Shown here piece after piece: positions 18,057-27,634 of a stretch of 64,000 nucleotides of DNA (position 1 is its first letter; every line of letters starts with the position of its first letter). Position numbers and translations under genes: made by a program. The stretch covers positions 1 through 64,000 of the forward strand of contig NZ_KB907635.1 in the NCBI RefSeq assembly GCF_000382145.1. The letters are read 5' to 3'. This DNA is from Psychrobacter lutiphocae DSM 21542. GTDB taxonomy: Bacteria; Pseudomonadota; Gammaproteobacteria; Pseudomonadales; Moraxellaceae. Below the pieces are notes generated by a model that saw nothing but the letters and a program-made list of their open reading frames with translations, did no database searches and had not been told where the DNA came from.

Positions 18057-18307
18057 TTGATAGTCAATCAGGCACAAAAATTGGTAGGCTTTAAACTATC
18101 ACAAACGCCGGCGCTGATAAAGGGGTGATTAGATACCGTTAACTGTTTCGCTACTTGAGTTTGATTTGGTGTTTGGCGTAGGGTAGGGTTAGTGAGCATA
18201 AAGGCTCGCAGAGCACTTTACGCGAGCGTAACCCACCGTACCAATTTTTGGTTTGGGGTAGCCATCCACACCCAAAACATATTGGAGCCAATACCGCCAT
18301 CCGCTCA
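18057..18307. other. Upstream of aat, no gene seen
   Basis: About 250 bp before the structured hairpin element. It contains a GCGAGCGTAACCCACC stretch, resembling short motifs near 48.7 and 50.2 kb, but I could not define a repeat boundary. Confidence 0.35.
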
Positions 18308-18412
18308 TATCTTGATCACCCACTGGCGCAGTGACTATTGGCTAGGTGCGTTCCAACATACGAGCGACCACTCCTAGCCAAGTCACTGCAAGCCAGTGGT
18401 CGTCCAAGGATA
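18308..18412. ncRNA. Structured interrupted-hairpin element, copy A
   Basis: Nested arms: TATCTTG (18308-18314) with CAAGGATA; CCACTGGC (18320-18327) with GCCAGTGG (18392-18399); GCAGTGACT (18328-18336) with AGTCACTGC (18381-18389); GGCTAGG (18340-18346) with CCTAGCC (18373-18379). An AA bulge (18390-18391) sits on the 3' side. Copy B at 48501-48603 has the same architecture with compensated changes. About 38 further bases downstream are also related. RNA versus DNA function is unknown. Confidence 0.55.
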
Positions 18413-18470
18413 CCCGCTACTGTCGGGGCTACACCGCATCCCAAGGCCACATTCAAGGCGTGAAAAACAA

Positions 18471-18570
18471 ATCCATCCCCAGCCCTGAGAAGCGTTAAGA
18501 AAAGCTCTGGGGGAGCTTTTTAGCTTCGCAAGAGCCAAGCTGTGCTTGGCTAAAGAAAAGGAAGGGAGTC
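18471..18570 (-). repeat. 100-bp dispersed repeat, copy 2
   Basis: The exact reverse complement of 5167-5266, immediately downstream of the structured element and before the trxB terminator. Confidence 0.9.
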
Positions 18571-18601
18571 TTTTGGTTACGAAGGTTTATTCCAGCAATG
18601 A

Positions 18602-18638
18602 AAAAGAGCCATGGCACAGTGTTGGCAATGGCTCTTTT
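18602..18638 (-). terminator. Rho-independent terminator of trxB
   Basis: AAAAGAGCCAT (18602-18612) and ATGGCTCTTTT (18628-18638) form the stem; the minus strand continues with T residues. Confidence 0.8.
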
Positions 18639-18696
18639 GGGTGACTCTGATGTTTGTTCTGCTGTTTATGGCAGCGCAGCTCTTTATTTAGGAGCT

Positions 18697-19734
<1,038 letters not shown>

Positions 19735-19784
19735 TTAGTTGTGTTTATCGTAACTGTATTAAAAAAAAGATTTATAATTATTTA

Positions 19785-19921
19785 TAATGAGTACCTCACT
19801 CTCAACTCTTTGCGTAGGCTGTGGCTTTAGCCCAGCATATTTGGTTAAAAGATACGTTTTGCTGGGCTAAAAGCACCAGCCTACAATGGATTGTAATAAG
19901 TTGAGATTGAGGTAATGAGTA
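19785..19921. mobile_element. 119-bp MITE with perfect 9-bp target duplication
   Basis: The element at 19794-19912 starts CCTCACTCTCAACT and ends AGTTGAGATTGAGG. TAATGAGTA occurs directly before (19785-19793) and after (19913-19921), a perfect 9-bp target-site duplication. Inside, GTAGGCTG pairs with CAGCCTAC and GCTTTAGCCCAGCA with TGCTGGGCTAAAAGC. It lies between divergent trxB and ftsK and encodes no protein. Confidence 0.88.
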
Positions 19922-20301
19922 GGTCTTTATATCATGAGGGTGCTAAATACAAATAGCAATGTTAAATAGCCTTTGACCTGATTAAATGACCGTGACCTGC
20001 TCTTAATTAACTGTTTTTAATAAAAAAATGAGTAAAGTTTAAGCGATGATATTGATTAATTCAATAAATAAGGCAATAGGCGCTCGAAAATAGAGTGTAA
20101 TTTGCTATTATAGAGGGTTACACAGTATGACTCTTGCTTTGATAAAACTGAGCGTGAGTTTGGCTTAATATATCACAAGCTCATTGATTCGACTTACAGT
20201 CATTATCTTGTCATCTTTGTGGTCATTCTTTTCTTTTTCTACTTTTTCTACTTTTTTTCGTTTTTTGAGTTTTTATCAGTTTTATACGCTAGGAAAAATT
20301 A
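19922..20301. other. ftsK upstream region
   Basis: 380 bp without a gene. A pyrimidine tract with TTTTTCTAC repeated (about 20228-20262) lies shortly before ftsK. A weak AGGA precedes the ATG. Confidence 0.4.
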
Positions 20302-23300
20302 ATGATAACGGCACCTCTTATTCATAGTTTTAAAAAAGTCTTTTTTACCCTGCTTGCCGTCTTAGTGTCTGCGTTTTTGTTTGTTATCTTACTGACCTAT
20401 ACGCCAAATGATCCTAGTTGGTCACGTATCAGTAGTGATATGGGACAGATTAGTAATATGGGTGGCGCTATTGGCGCATGGCTATCAGACTTATTGTATA
20501 CCTTTTTGGGTTGGTCAGCTTGGTGGCTAATTGTATTCCTAGCTTATGAAGCCATGAGCATTTGGTGGAAACGTAATCAGGCGATTGGACCACTACGGGT
20601 GATTGGCTATGTATTTTTGTTGCTATCTAGCTGTGCCTTAGTAGCCATAGTACCGCAGCTTTTTGGCATCTTTGAGGTAAGTAATGCTCGCAGTGGTGGC
20701 ATTTTGGGAGCAGAGGTAGCCTCTCAGTTAACAGGCTTGCTAACTATTTATGGTGCCAGTACCTTTTTATTGGTATTTGTACTATTGACAGCAACTTTTG
20801 TATTTGATGTGCACTGGCGTCAGGTATTTGTCTCATTAGTTAATCTTTCTTGGCTTGGTACTGGTGTGCGTGACAAAAAGACAAAGTCATCACAGCAGCA
20901 ACTGACAGATGCGCAGGTAGGGGATGCCAGTGTTAATGACGCAATAAAAGATAATGCACAAGTTATGGAGTCATCTTCTGAGCAAAGGCAGCGTGATGAG
21001 GACACTGACTCAGAGCAGTCTCCTTTATTTCAGCAGTTAAAGTTAAATCTAGATCGCCAGCAGGCACAACAAGAGGTGAGTGTTGAAAATGCTGAGCAAA
21101 CCCAAGCTAAAAATCCAGCTTGGAACAATGCGCTGGATGAGTTTTTGGTGACCTCTGGTTTGACAGAAACTATTTTGACTTTACGTGAGCAGCGAAAACA
21201 AGAAGCACAAGCACAACGTGAGCAACGGGCAAGAGGCAGCATGCAATCGCAGCAAGCGAGCGAGGAGCAGTTAACGGTAAAGCAGGAGCCGAGCTTTGCT
21301 TGGAATGATCCTGATGTCATTGATGAGCTGCTATATGAGCCATCTTCTTCACAGCAGTCTCAGCCGCTTACTACCCTAGAACAAGCAAATATAGAGTCCG
21401 CACAGCCACTAGATTCAATACAGCAAGTAGTGGCTCCAGAGCAAGTTGTTAACTCAGACACAGGCAGTAACAAAGCTGGACAAGCTGAAGACATTACAGA
21501 GACTAAAGAGTATAAACCTAGTCTTGAGTCAAAGCTAGAGCCTAGCGATACTATGTTTAACGATACTATGTTTAACGATACTATGTCTAGCGATACTGAT
21601 ACTATGGTTGACTTGACACCAACTAACACCCCACCTGCTAATCCAAGAGAACCGCATAAGCTAGAAGATAAGCCGACTACAGCACAGCCTGCAACTCCAA
21701 TCATTCGTTTTGCGACACCAGAAGGCGATGCCAATCATATTGAGGATATGGTGCCAGAGGAGGATGTTGAAGAGGTGACGTTACCTGAGATTCATGATGA
21801 TACTGCCTTTACAACCAGTAGTCGTGCGATGCAAACCGCAAAATATCGAGAAAGTTTAACCCCCATTCCAGAGCTGTCAATACTGGATAAGCCAGATCCA
21901 GATCGTAAGCCAAGCTATACCCAAGAGGAGCTGACCCAGTTATCTGAGCTATTAGAGATTAAATTACAAGAATTTAACGTCAAAGCCGAGGTAGTTAACG
22001 CCATTCCTGGACCTGTGGTCACTCGCTTTGAAGTTGACCTTGCGGCTGGAGTTAAGGCCAGTAAGGTAACTGGCATCTCTCGTGACTTAGCGCGCTCATT
22101 GTCCATGGCATCATTGCGTGTGGTTGAGGTCATTCCTGGTAAACCGTATATTGGTATTGAAGTGCCGAATAAAAAACGGGAGATGGTGCGTTTGATCGAG
22201 CTGCTCGAAACTGCAGATTATAAAGATCCAAAAGCACAAATTAGTATGGCAATGGGGAAGGATATTGGTGGTAAGCCTATTATTACTGACCTTGCTCGTG
22301 CGCCTCATATGTTGGTAGCAGGTACCACAGGCTCAGGTAAGTCTGTTCTAGTCAACGCCATGCTACTATCGATGCTATTGAAATATAAACCAGCAGATTT
22401 GCGTCTAATTTTGATAGACCCTAAGCAGTTAGAGCTTGCCAACTATAACGACATTCCGCATCTACTAACCCCAGTAGTGACTGATATGAATGAAGCCGCT
22501 AGCAGCTTGTCTTGGTGTGTGGCGGAGATGGAGCGTCGTTATCAGCTAATGAGCTTGCTAAAGGTGCGTAAGTTAAAAGAATTTAATAAAAAAGTTGTTG
22601 CAGCTGAGAAGGCAGGGCATCCTATTTTAGATCCCTTGTGGCGACCTAATGACAGCGTCAGTATTGATAAAGCACCAAAGTTAAAGACACTACCAATGAT
22701 TGTCATTGTGGCCGATGAGTTTGCCGATATGATTATGCAGGTGGGTAAGCAGGCAGAAGAGCTTATTACTCGTTTGGCACAAAAGTCACGGGCAGCTGGA
22801 ATCCACTTAATGCTTGCGACTCAGCGCCCCTCAGTAGATGTCATTACTGGTCTTATTAAAGCAAACATTCCAGTGCGAGCGGCACTGCGTGTAAACTCTA
22901 AGGTGGATTCACGTACTATCTTGGATGCTGGTGGCGCAGAGGACATGCTAGGTAATGGTGACATGCTGTTCTTAGGCCCAGGTCAGATTGAACCAGAGCG
23001 TGTGCATGGTGCTTATGTCAGTGATGAAGAGGTAAACCGAGTTTGTGATGCGTGGCGTGAGCGTGGTGCACCAGATTATATTGATAATATGGCCAGTAAC
23101 TTTGAGTTAACCAGCCCAAGTGGTGCAGGTAATACATCTGGCGAGGATGATGCCTTGTATGATGAGGCAGTTGCTTTTGTGCTTGAAACTCGCAAAGTTT
23201 CTGCATCGAGTATTCAACGTAAATTTAGTATTGGTTATAACCGAGCTGCTCGTATTGTCGACTCGATGGAAGAGGCTGGCTTGGTTAGTCCGATGGGCAA

Positions 23301-23328
23301 AAGTGGTAAGCGTGAGCTATTGATGTAG
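20302..23328 (+). CDS. ftsK: DNA translocase FtsK
   Basis: A septal ATPase that pumps the chromosome termini apart and activates XerCD at dif. Four membrane segments occupy the first ~180 residues, followed by a Gln/Glu/Ser-rich linker (about 190-510) and the motor: alpha/beta domain, Walker A GTTGSGKS at 674-681, Walker B LPMIVIVADEFADM, and LATQRPSVDVITGLIKANIP. The C-terminal gamma winged helix (VSASSIQRKFSIGYNRAARIVDSMEEAGLV) reads KOPS sites. 1008 residues, shorter than E. coli through a shorter linker. A 15-bp tandem repeat near 21548-21592 encodes DTMFN units in the linker. Confidence 0.95.
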   Translation: MITAPLIHSFKKVFFTLLAVLVSAFLFVILLTYTPNDPSWSRISSDMGQISNMGGAIGAWLSDLLYTFLGWSAWWLIVFLAYEAMSIWWKRNQAIGPLRVIGYVFLLLSSCALVAIVPQLFGIFEVSNARSGGILGAEVASQLTGLLTIYGASTFLLVFVLLTATFVFDVHWRQVFVSLVNLSWLGTGVRDKKTKSSQQQLTDAQVGDASVNDAIKDNAQVMESSSEQRQRDEDTDSEQSPLFQQLKLNLDRQQAQQEVSVENAEQTQAKNPAWNNALDEFLVTSGLTETILTLREQRKQEAQAQREQRARGSMQSQQASEEQLTVKQEPSFAWNDPDVIDELLYEPSSSQQSQPLTTLEQANIESAQPLDSIQQVVAPEQVVNSDTGSNKAGQAEDITETKEYKPSLESKLEPSDTMFNDTMFNDTMSSDTDTMVDLTPTNTPPANPREPHKLEDKPTTAQPATPIIRFATPEGDANHIEDMVPEEDVEEVTLPEIHDDTAFTTSSRAMQTAKYRESLTPIPELSILDKPDPDRKPSYTQEELTQLSELLEIKLQEFNVKAEVVNAIPGPVVTRFEVDLAAGVKASKVTGISRDLARSLSMASLRVVEVIPGKPYIGIEVPNKKREMVRLIELLETADYKDPKAQISMAMGKDIGGKPIITDLARAPHMLVAGTTGSGKSVLVNAMLLSMLLKYKPADLRLILIDPKQLELANYNDIPHLLTPVVTDMNEAASSLSWCVAEMERRYQLMSLLKVRKLKEFNKKVVAAEKAGHPILDPLWRPNDSVSIDKAPKLKTLPMIVIVADEFADMIMQVGKQAEELITRLAQKSRAAGIHLMLATQRPSVDVITGLIKANIPVRAALRVNSKVDSRTILDAGGAEDMLGNGDMLFLGPGQIEPERVHGAYVSDEEVNRVCDAWRERGAPDYIDNMASNFELTSPSGAGNTSGEDDALYDEAVAFVLETRKVSASSIQRKFSIGYNRAARIVDSMEEAGLVSPMGKSGKRELLM

Positions 23329-23520
23329 ATTTATCTGATAGCCGCTATGATTTCTGAGCAGAGCTTAAGTGTCCATTTAGTAGAATTGAGATTAGTTACA
23401 CACTTAAACCAAAGTTAACAATAGACTATATTGATTAAGCTCAGGTTGATGATATAATAGCCTCGTTAAAAGCAAATAGACTAAAATTAGAATAGACCAT
23501 AATTAATAAGGATTAATACT

Positions 23521-24231
23521 ATGAGAACTATTATTCACAGAGCAGATACTCGTGGCGATGCAAACCATGGCTGGCTAAAAAGCAAACACACCTTTAGCTT
23601 TGCAAACTACTATGATCCATCACGCATGGGCTTTGGCGCACTACGTGTAATCAACGATGACCATGTTGAAGGCGGCAAAGGCTTTGGTACACACCCTCAC
23701 CGCGATATGGAGATTATCTCAATTCCAACCGCTGGTAAATTGGCACACAAAGATACAATCGGTACTAATGGCATTATTGAAAGTGGTGAAATCCAAGTCA
23801 TGTCAGCTGGTACAGGTATTGCCCACAGTGAAATGAATGGTAACGCTGATGAGCCAGTGAAATTCTTCCAAATTTGGGTATTACCAAACAAACAAAGTGT
23901 TGAGCCACGTTATCAGCAGTTAAAAATCGCTGACTTGGTAAAACAAAATGAGTTTAGCCAAATCTTGTCACCAAACCCAGATGATGCTGGTGTCTGGATT
24001 CACCAAGATGCTTGGTTTAATATGGGTCACCTAGATAAAGGCGTGACTGCAAAATATAAACTAAATGGTACATTCCACGGTGTTTATGCCTTTGTTATCG
24101 AAGGTAAAGTCAAAATTGGTGATGAGATACTTGACAGACGTGATGGTATGGGCATTATCGATGTGACTGAGTTTGATGTAGAGGCACTAGAAGACTCACA
24201 GGTATTGCTAATGGAAGTACCTATTCAGTAA
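23521..24231 (+). CDS. Pirin-family bicupin protein (YhaK-like)
   Basis: A 236-residue pirin. The metal ligands of human pirin align with His58, His60, His102 and Glu104 (THPHRDME, GIAHSEMN), so an iron-bound N-terminal cupin is expected. Bacterial members have been linked to quercetin oxidation and redox stress (YhaK), but the substrate cannot be told from sequence. The ribosome site AAGGA is well placed. Monocistronic, with its own terminator. Confidence 0.9.
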   Translation: MRTIIHRADTRGDANHGWLKSKHTFSFANYYDPSRMGFGALRVINDDHVEGGKGFGTHPHRDMEIISIPTAGKLAHKDTIGTNGIIESGEIQVMSAGTGIAHSEMNGNADEPVKFFQIWVLPNKQSVEPRYQQLKIADLVKQNEFSQILSPNPDDAGVWIHQDAWFNMGHLDKGVTAKYKLNGTFHGVYAFVIEGKVKIGDEILDRRDGMGIIDVTEFDVEALEDSQVLLMEVPIQ

Positions 24232-24316
24232 CTTAAACTTAATTAGTGCACTCATTTAATCAGTCATCAAACCAGCAGTGCAAACTTCAACTAACTCAGT
24301 AAAGATGTATCTGCTT

Positions 24317-24352
24317 ATACAGTCACTAAGAAATATACAGTCACTAAGAAAA
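24317..24352. repeat. Direct repeat after pirin gene
   Basis: Two copies of an about 18-bp unit ATACAGTCACTAAGAAA lie just before the pirin terminator. Confidence 0.7.
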
Positions 24353-24360
24353 GTGGTAAA

Positions 24361-24395
24361 AAAAAGCCAAGCCTAATTCAGGTTTGGCTTTTTTT
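24361..24395 (+). terminator. Rho-independent terminator of pirin gene
   Basis: AGCCAAGCCT pairs with AGGTTTGGCT (two G-U pairs) around AATTC, followed by T7. Confidence 0.88.
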
Positions 24396-24450
24396 GTGTC
24401 TTTAGTATAAGCTAGCTTTGATATATATGATAACCCTTGATATATCGTTA

Positions 24451-24555
24451 TACCTTTTCTGAAAAATAACAACCTATCTTTGTCAAACTCGCTAAACCTA
24501 CTACTTGTAGCGTTTGCCCTCGTTTTCCTCGATATTTTAATTTTCAGATTTGGTA
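24451..24555. mobile_element. TA-flanked MITE-like repeat, copy 1
   Basis: Ends TACCTTTTCTGAAAA and TTTTCAGATTTGGTA are imperfect inverted repeats, with a second inner pair around CAAACTCGCTA and TAGCGTTTG. Nearly identical to 27969-28070 and 50354-50455. It supplies the TTG-started, hydrophobic pseudo-extension upstream of the amidase. Confidence 0.8.
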
Positions 24556-24617
24556 TTATTTATCCTAAAAATACCACTATCCTAAAAATACCACACTTAA
24601 CACAAGCAGAGGACGCT

Positions 24618-26108
24618 ATGTTCAAAGAATATCCACAATATGATGCCATTGGATTGGCCCAGCTTATCAAAGCAGGTGACATTAGTGCCAAGCAAGCGTT
24701 AGAAGCTGCTATTTTTCAAGCCAATAAACGCAATCCTAAACTCAATGCCATTATCCACCGCTTTGATGAGCGTGCGTTTGCAGCTGCACAACAGGGTCTG
24801 CCTAATGGTGTGTTTAGCGGTGTGCCTTATTTATTAAAAGATTTAAACTTTTTGTTTGCCGGTGAACCACTAAAAATGGGCAGTCGCAGCGTGAATATCA
24901 CGCCAGAACAAGACAGTGAGTTGGTCAGACGCATGCGAGCCACAGGGGTGAATACCTTTGGCAAAACCAATACGCCTGAGTTTGGACTGATTATTACCAC
25001 TGAGCCTAAGTCTTTTGGCCCAACTCACAATCCATTTAAAAAAGGTTACAGTAGTGGCGGCTCATCAGGCGGTAGTGCCGCAGCAGTCAGCGCAGGTATT
25101 GTGCCGATGGCAGGTGCAGGTGATGGTGGTGGCTCGATTCGTTTTCCAGCAGCTTGGTGTGGTGTATTTGGCTTGAAGCCAAGTCGTGGACGCAACCCCA
25201 GTGGTCCATTATATGCAGAAGGTTGGGAAGGGGCGGTGGTCGATCATGTGATCACTCGGAGCGTCCGTGATAGTGCTGCCATGCTTGATGCCACAGCAGG
25301 TCGTGAAGTGGGATCGGCTTTTGTGACCGAAGTCTCTGCAAAAGATAGCTTTTTACAGGCGACAAAGCAGCCCAGTAAGCCGTTAAAGATTGCCATTATG
25401 CGTGAGCCTTTGTTCCCAGGTACGATTTTGGATAAAGAGGTATTGGCAGTATTGGACAAAACTTGTCAGCAGTTGGAGGATATGGGGCATACCCTAGATT
25501 ATGCACAGCCACGAATTAACATTGATAGTATGTGGCGGGATTTTTTTACGGTGGTGTGTGCACATACCGCCTTTTTTGTTGATGACTTGGCACAGCGTCA
25601 TGGCATACAGCAGGTGGCAAATTTGGAGCCACAAACCCGTAATATGGCGATGATAGGGCGCTCATTAAGTGTGCTTGATTTACTCAAAGCCAAGCAAGGC
25701 TGGCATGATGTGCAGTATCAAACTGGGCTGGTGCTTGAGCAATACGATATGATTTTGTGCCCGACAGTACCAACGCCAGCGGTTAAGCATGGGGTGTTGC
25801 CGCCAAGCCGTATTGATGAGCTATTGCTGAGTGTCACCGATGTGATTGAACGTGGCATCAATGTGGGCAAATGGATTTATAACTCAAGCTTGGTCGAGAA
25901 GCTCAGTGCACCTGTGCTCAGTAAGATGGCATTTACGACTTTGGGTAATGTCACAGGCTTGCCTTGTATGTCACTGCCGATGGGTATAAGTAGTAAAGGG
26001 CTGCCAATAGGTATGCAAGTGATTGGACGTATGAATGATGAGGCTGGCTTGTTTAGCTTGGCGGCAGATATTGAGCGTGCGGGGCTTTTTACGGAGCCAG
26101 CGATTTAA
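24618..26108 (+). CDS. Amidase-signature hydrolase
   Basis: A 496-residue amidase-signature enzyme. The Ser-cisSer-Lys triad is Lys74 (YLLKDLNF), Ser149 (SSGGSSGGSAAA) and Ser173 (GDGGGSIRFPA), with the characteristic 24-residue spacing of the two serines. It is not GatA, as no gatC/gatB is nearby, and the substrate is unknown. The frame stays open to a TTG at 24480, but that part is the MITE copy. The ATG at 24618 with AGAGG at 24609-24613 is the real start. Confidence 0.9.
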   Translation: MFKEYPQYDAIGLAQLIKAGDISAKQALEAAIFQANKRNPKLNAIIHRFDERAFAAAQQGLPNGVFSGVPYLLKDLNFLFAGEPLKMGSRSVNITPEQDSELVRRMRATGVNTFGKTNTPEFGLIITTEPKSFGPTHNPFKKGYSSGGSSGGSAAAVSAGIVPMAGAGDGGGSIRFPAAWCGVFGLKPSRGRNPSGPLYAEGWEGAVVDHVITRSVRDSAAMLDATAGREVGSAFVTEVSAKDSFLQATKQPSKPLKIAIMREPLFPGTILDKEVLAVLDKTCQQLEDMGHTLDYAQPRINIDSMWRDFFTVVCAHTAFFVDDLAQRHGIQQVANLEPQTRNMAMIGRSLSVLDLLKAKQGWHDVQYQTGLVLEQYDMILCPTVPTPAVKHGVLPPSRIDELLLSVTDVIERGINVGKWIYNSSLVEKLSAPVLSKMAFTTLGNVTGLPCMSLPMGISSKGLPIGMQVIGRMNDEAGLFSLAADIERAGLFTEPAI

Positions 26109-26148
26109 TTTTGAATAATCAGATTTTAGGTTTAGAAATATTTAGATG

Positions 26149-26186
26149 GTCTGTCATACTAAATTTTAAAAAAGTGTGACAGACTT
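26149..26186. terminator. Possible hairpin between convergent genes
   Basis: GTCTGTCA and TGACAGAC form an 8-bp stem with a long AT-rich loop between the amidase and the flavoprotein gene. The T-run is weak. Confidence 0.4.
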
Positions 26187-26236
26187 AATAGCAGAATATA
26201 GAACACCAGGTTGATATTGGTTTTTGATAATAATAC

Positions 26237-27634
26237 CTAAACCACCTCACCACACGCCTTGCCACTGGCCCACGCCCACTGAAAGTTATAGCCGCCAAGC
26301 CAGCCAGTGACATCAAGCACCTCGCCGATAAAATACAAATTAGGCTGCAATTTACTCTCAAAGGTTTTCGATGATACAACATCGGTTGCCACACCGCCTC
26401 GAGTCACTTCCGCAGTGCGATAACCTTCTGTACCTGAAGGCTTGAGCGTCCAGTTATTAATATGATCGCCAATAGAGGACAGATCGTCATCTTTGATATT
26501 GGCAAGCTCCATATCCTTGAAAGCTGCCCAGTGTAAATCTTGTAATGCCAATAATAGTTTTTTCGGGAAGTATTCGGCTAAGACACTGCGTACTTTTTGC
26601 TTTGGATGTTCTGCCTTGGCTGATATTAATAAGCCTGTAACGTCTATATTTGGGATTAGATTGATATGAATGTTTTCGCCCACTTCCCAGTAGTTAGATA
26701 ACTGCAACATGGCAGGGCCAGACAAGCCTCGGTGGGTAAATAACATTGGACGTGCAAAAGCTATACGCTCATTAAAGGCTAGCACATCCAAGCTAATCCC
26801 TGCTAAAGAAGCAATAACTTCACCAACCTTATCAGTAAAGGTAAAAGGTACCAAGCCTGCTGATGTCGGATATATCTTATGACCAAACTGTTCTGCAACC
26901 TCATAACCAAACCCAGTCGCGCCCATGGTAGGAATAGATAGACCTCCAGTAGCGATAACCAGCGAGTGGCATTGGATTATGCCTTTTGAGGTCTCTACAA
27001 TAAATCTTGATGCATTATTATTTTGTGGATTTTGTGACAAAGGTTTGATGGCTGTGATGCTTGTTTTTAATTGAATCTTAACCCCAGCTTGAGTACACTC
27101 TTCAAGCAATACATTTAGAATATCTTTTGAGGAATTGTCACAAAACAGCTGTCCATAATCCCGCTCATGATAAGCGACACTGTATTTTTCAATCAAACCG
27201 ATAAATTCCCATGGGTTATAACGGATCAAAGCGGACTTGCAGAAGTGTGTATTATTGCCGATAAAGTTTTCGGGCTCGACGACATAGTTAGTAAAGTTAC
27301 AGCGACCGCCACCAGACATTAGAATTTTTTTTCCAGGCTTATTGGCATGGTCAATGACCAATACTGAGCGGCCACGCTGTCCAGCAGTAAAGGCACAATA
27401 TAATCCTGATGCACCAGCGCCTATGATGAGAACATCGACAGTGTTTACTGGGTGCTTATTTTTGATTGCTGATTGTGAGTGATGTGACGTTAAGCTGTTA
27501 CTAGTGTTTAAGTTATGACTACTGTTTAAGTTATGACTACTGTTTAAGCTTTGACTACTGTTTAAGTTATGACTACTGTTTAAGCTATGACTAATAAGGG
27601 TTGAGTGGTTTGAGTTTGAGTGCTGTTTTGGCAT
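26237..27634 (-). CDS. FAD/NAD(P)-dependent oxidoreductase, HI0933/BaiN (YhiN) family
   Basis: A 465-residue flavoprotein. The FAD motif VDVLIIGAGASGLYCAF begins near residue 67, followed by GKKILMSGGGRCNFTN, typical of the HI0933 family, and the C-terminal YFIGEVLDVTGWLGGYNFQWAWASG. The biochemical role of most members is unclear; BaiN was named for bile-acid dehydroxylation, not expected here. The first ~60 residues are Ser/Asn/His-rich and come from an 18-bp tandem repeat. No internal start lies between the repeat and the FAD motif, so the extension seems to be translated. Confidence 0.88.
   Translation of the reverse strand: MPKQHSNSNHSTLISHSLNSSHNLNSSQSLNSSHNLNSSHNLNTSNSLTSHHSQSAIKNKHPVNTVDVLIIGAGASGLYCAFTAGQRGRSVLVIDHANKPGKKILMSGGGRCNFTNYVVEPENFIGNNTHFCKSALIRYNPWEFIGLIEKYSVAYHERDYGQLFCDNSSKDILNVLLEECTQAGVKIQLKTSITAIKPLSQNPQNNNASRFIVETSKGIIQCHSLVIATGGLSIPTMGATGFGYEVAEQFGHKIYPTSAGLVPFTFTDKVGEVIASLAGISLDVLAFNERIAFARPMLFTHRGLSGPAMLQLSNYWEVGENIHINLIPNIDVTGLLISAKAEHPKQKVRSVLAEYFPKKLLLALQDLHWAAFKDMELANIKDDDLSSIGDHINNWTLKPSGTEGYRTAEVTRGGVATDVVSSKTFESKLQPNLYFIGEVLDVTGWLGGYNFQWAWASGKACGEVV
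27506..27595. repeat. Five in-frame 18-bp tandem repeats in the flavoprotein N-terminus
   Basis: Five contiguous units of GTTTAAGTTATGACTACT, the third and fifth slightly changed. On the minus strand each encodes six residues of the form NSSHNL, so copy-number change would not shift the frame. Confidence 0.88.

Noticed and set aside
24480-24617. Hydrophobic N-terminal extension of the amidase from a TTG start
   Set aside because: It is translated MITE sequence; the same reading occurs at 50341 with no gene after it, and ATG 24618 has a good ribosome site.
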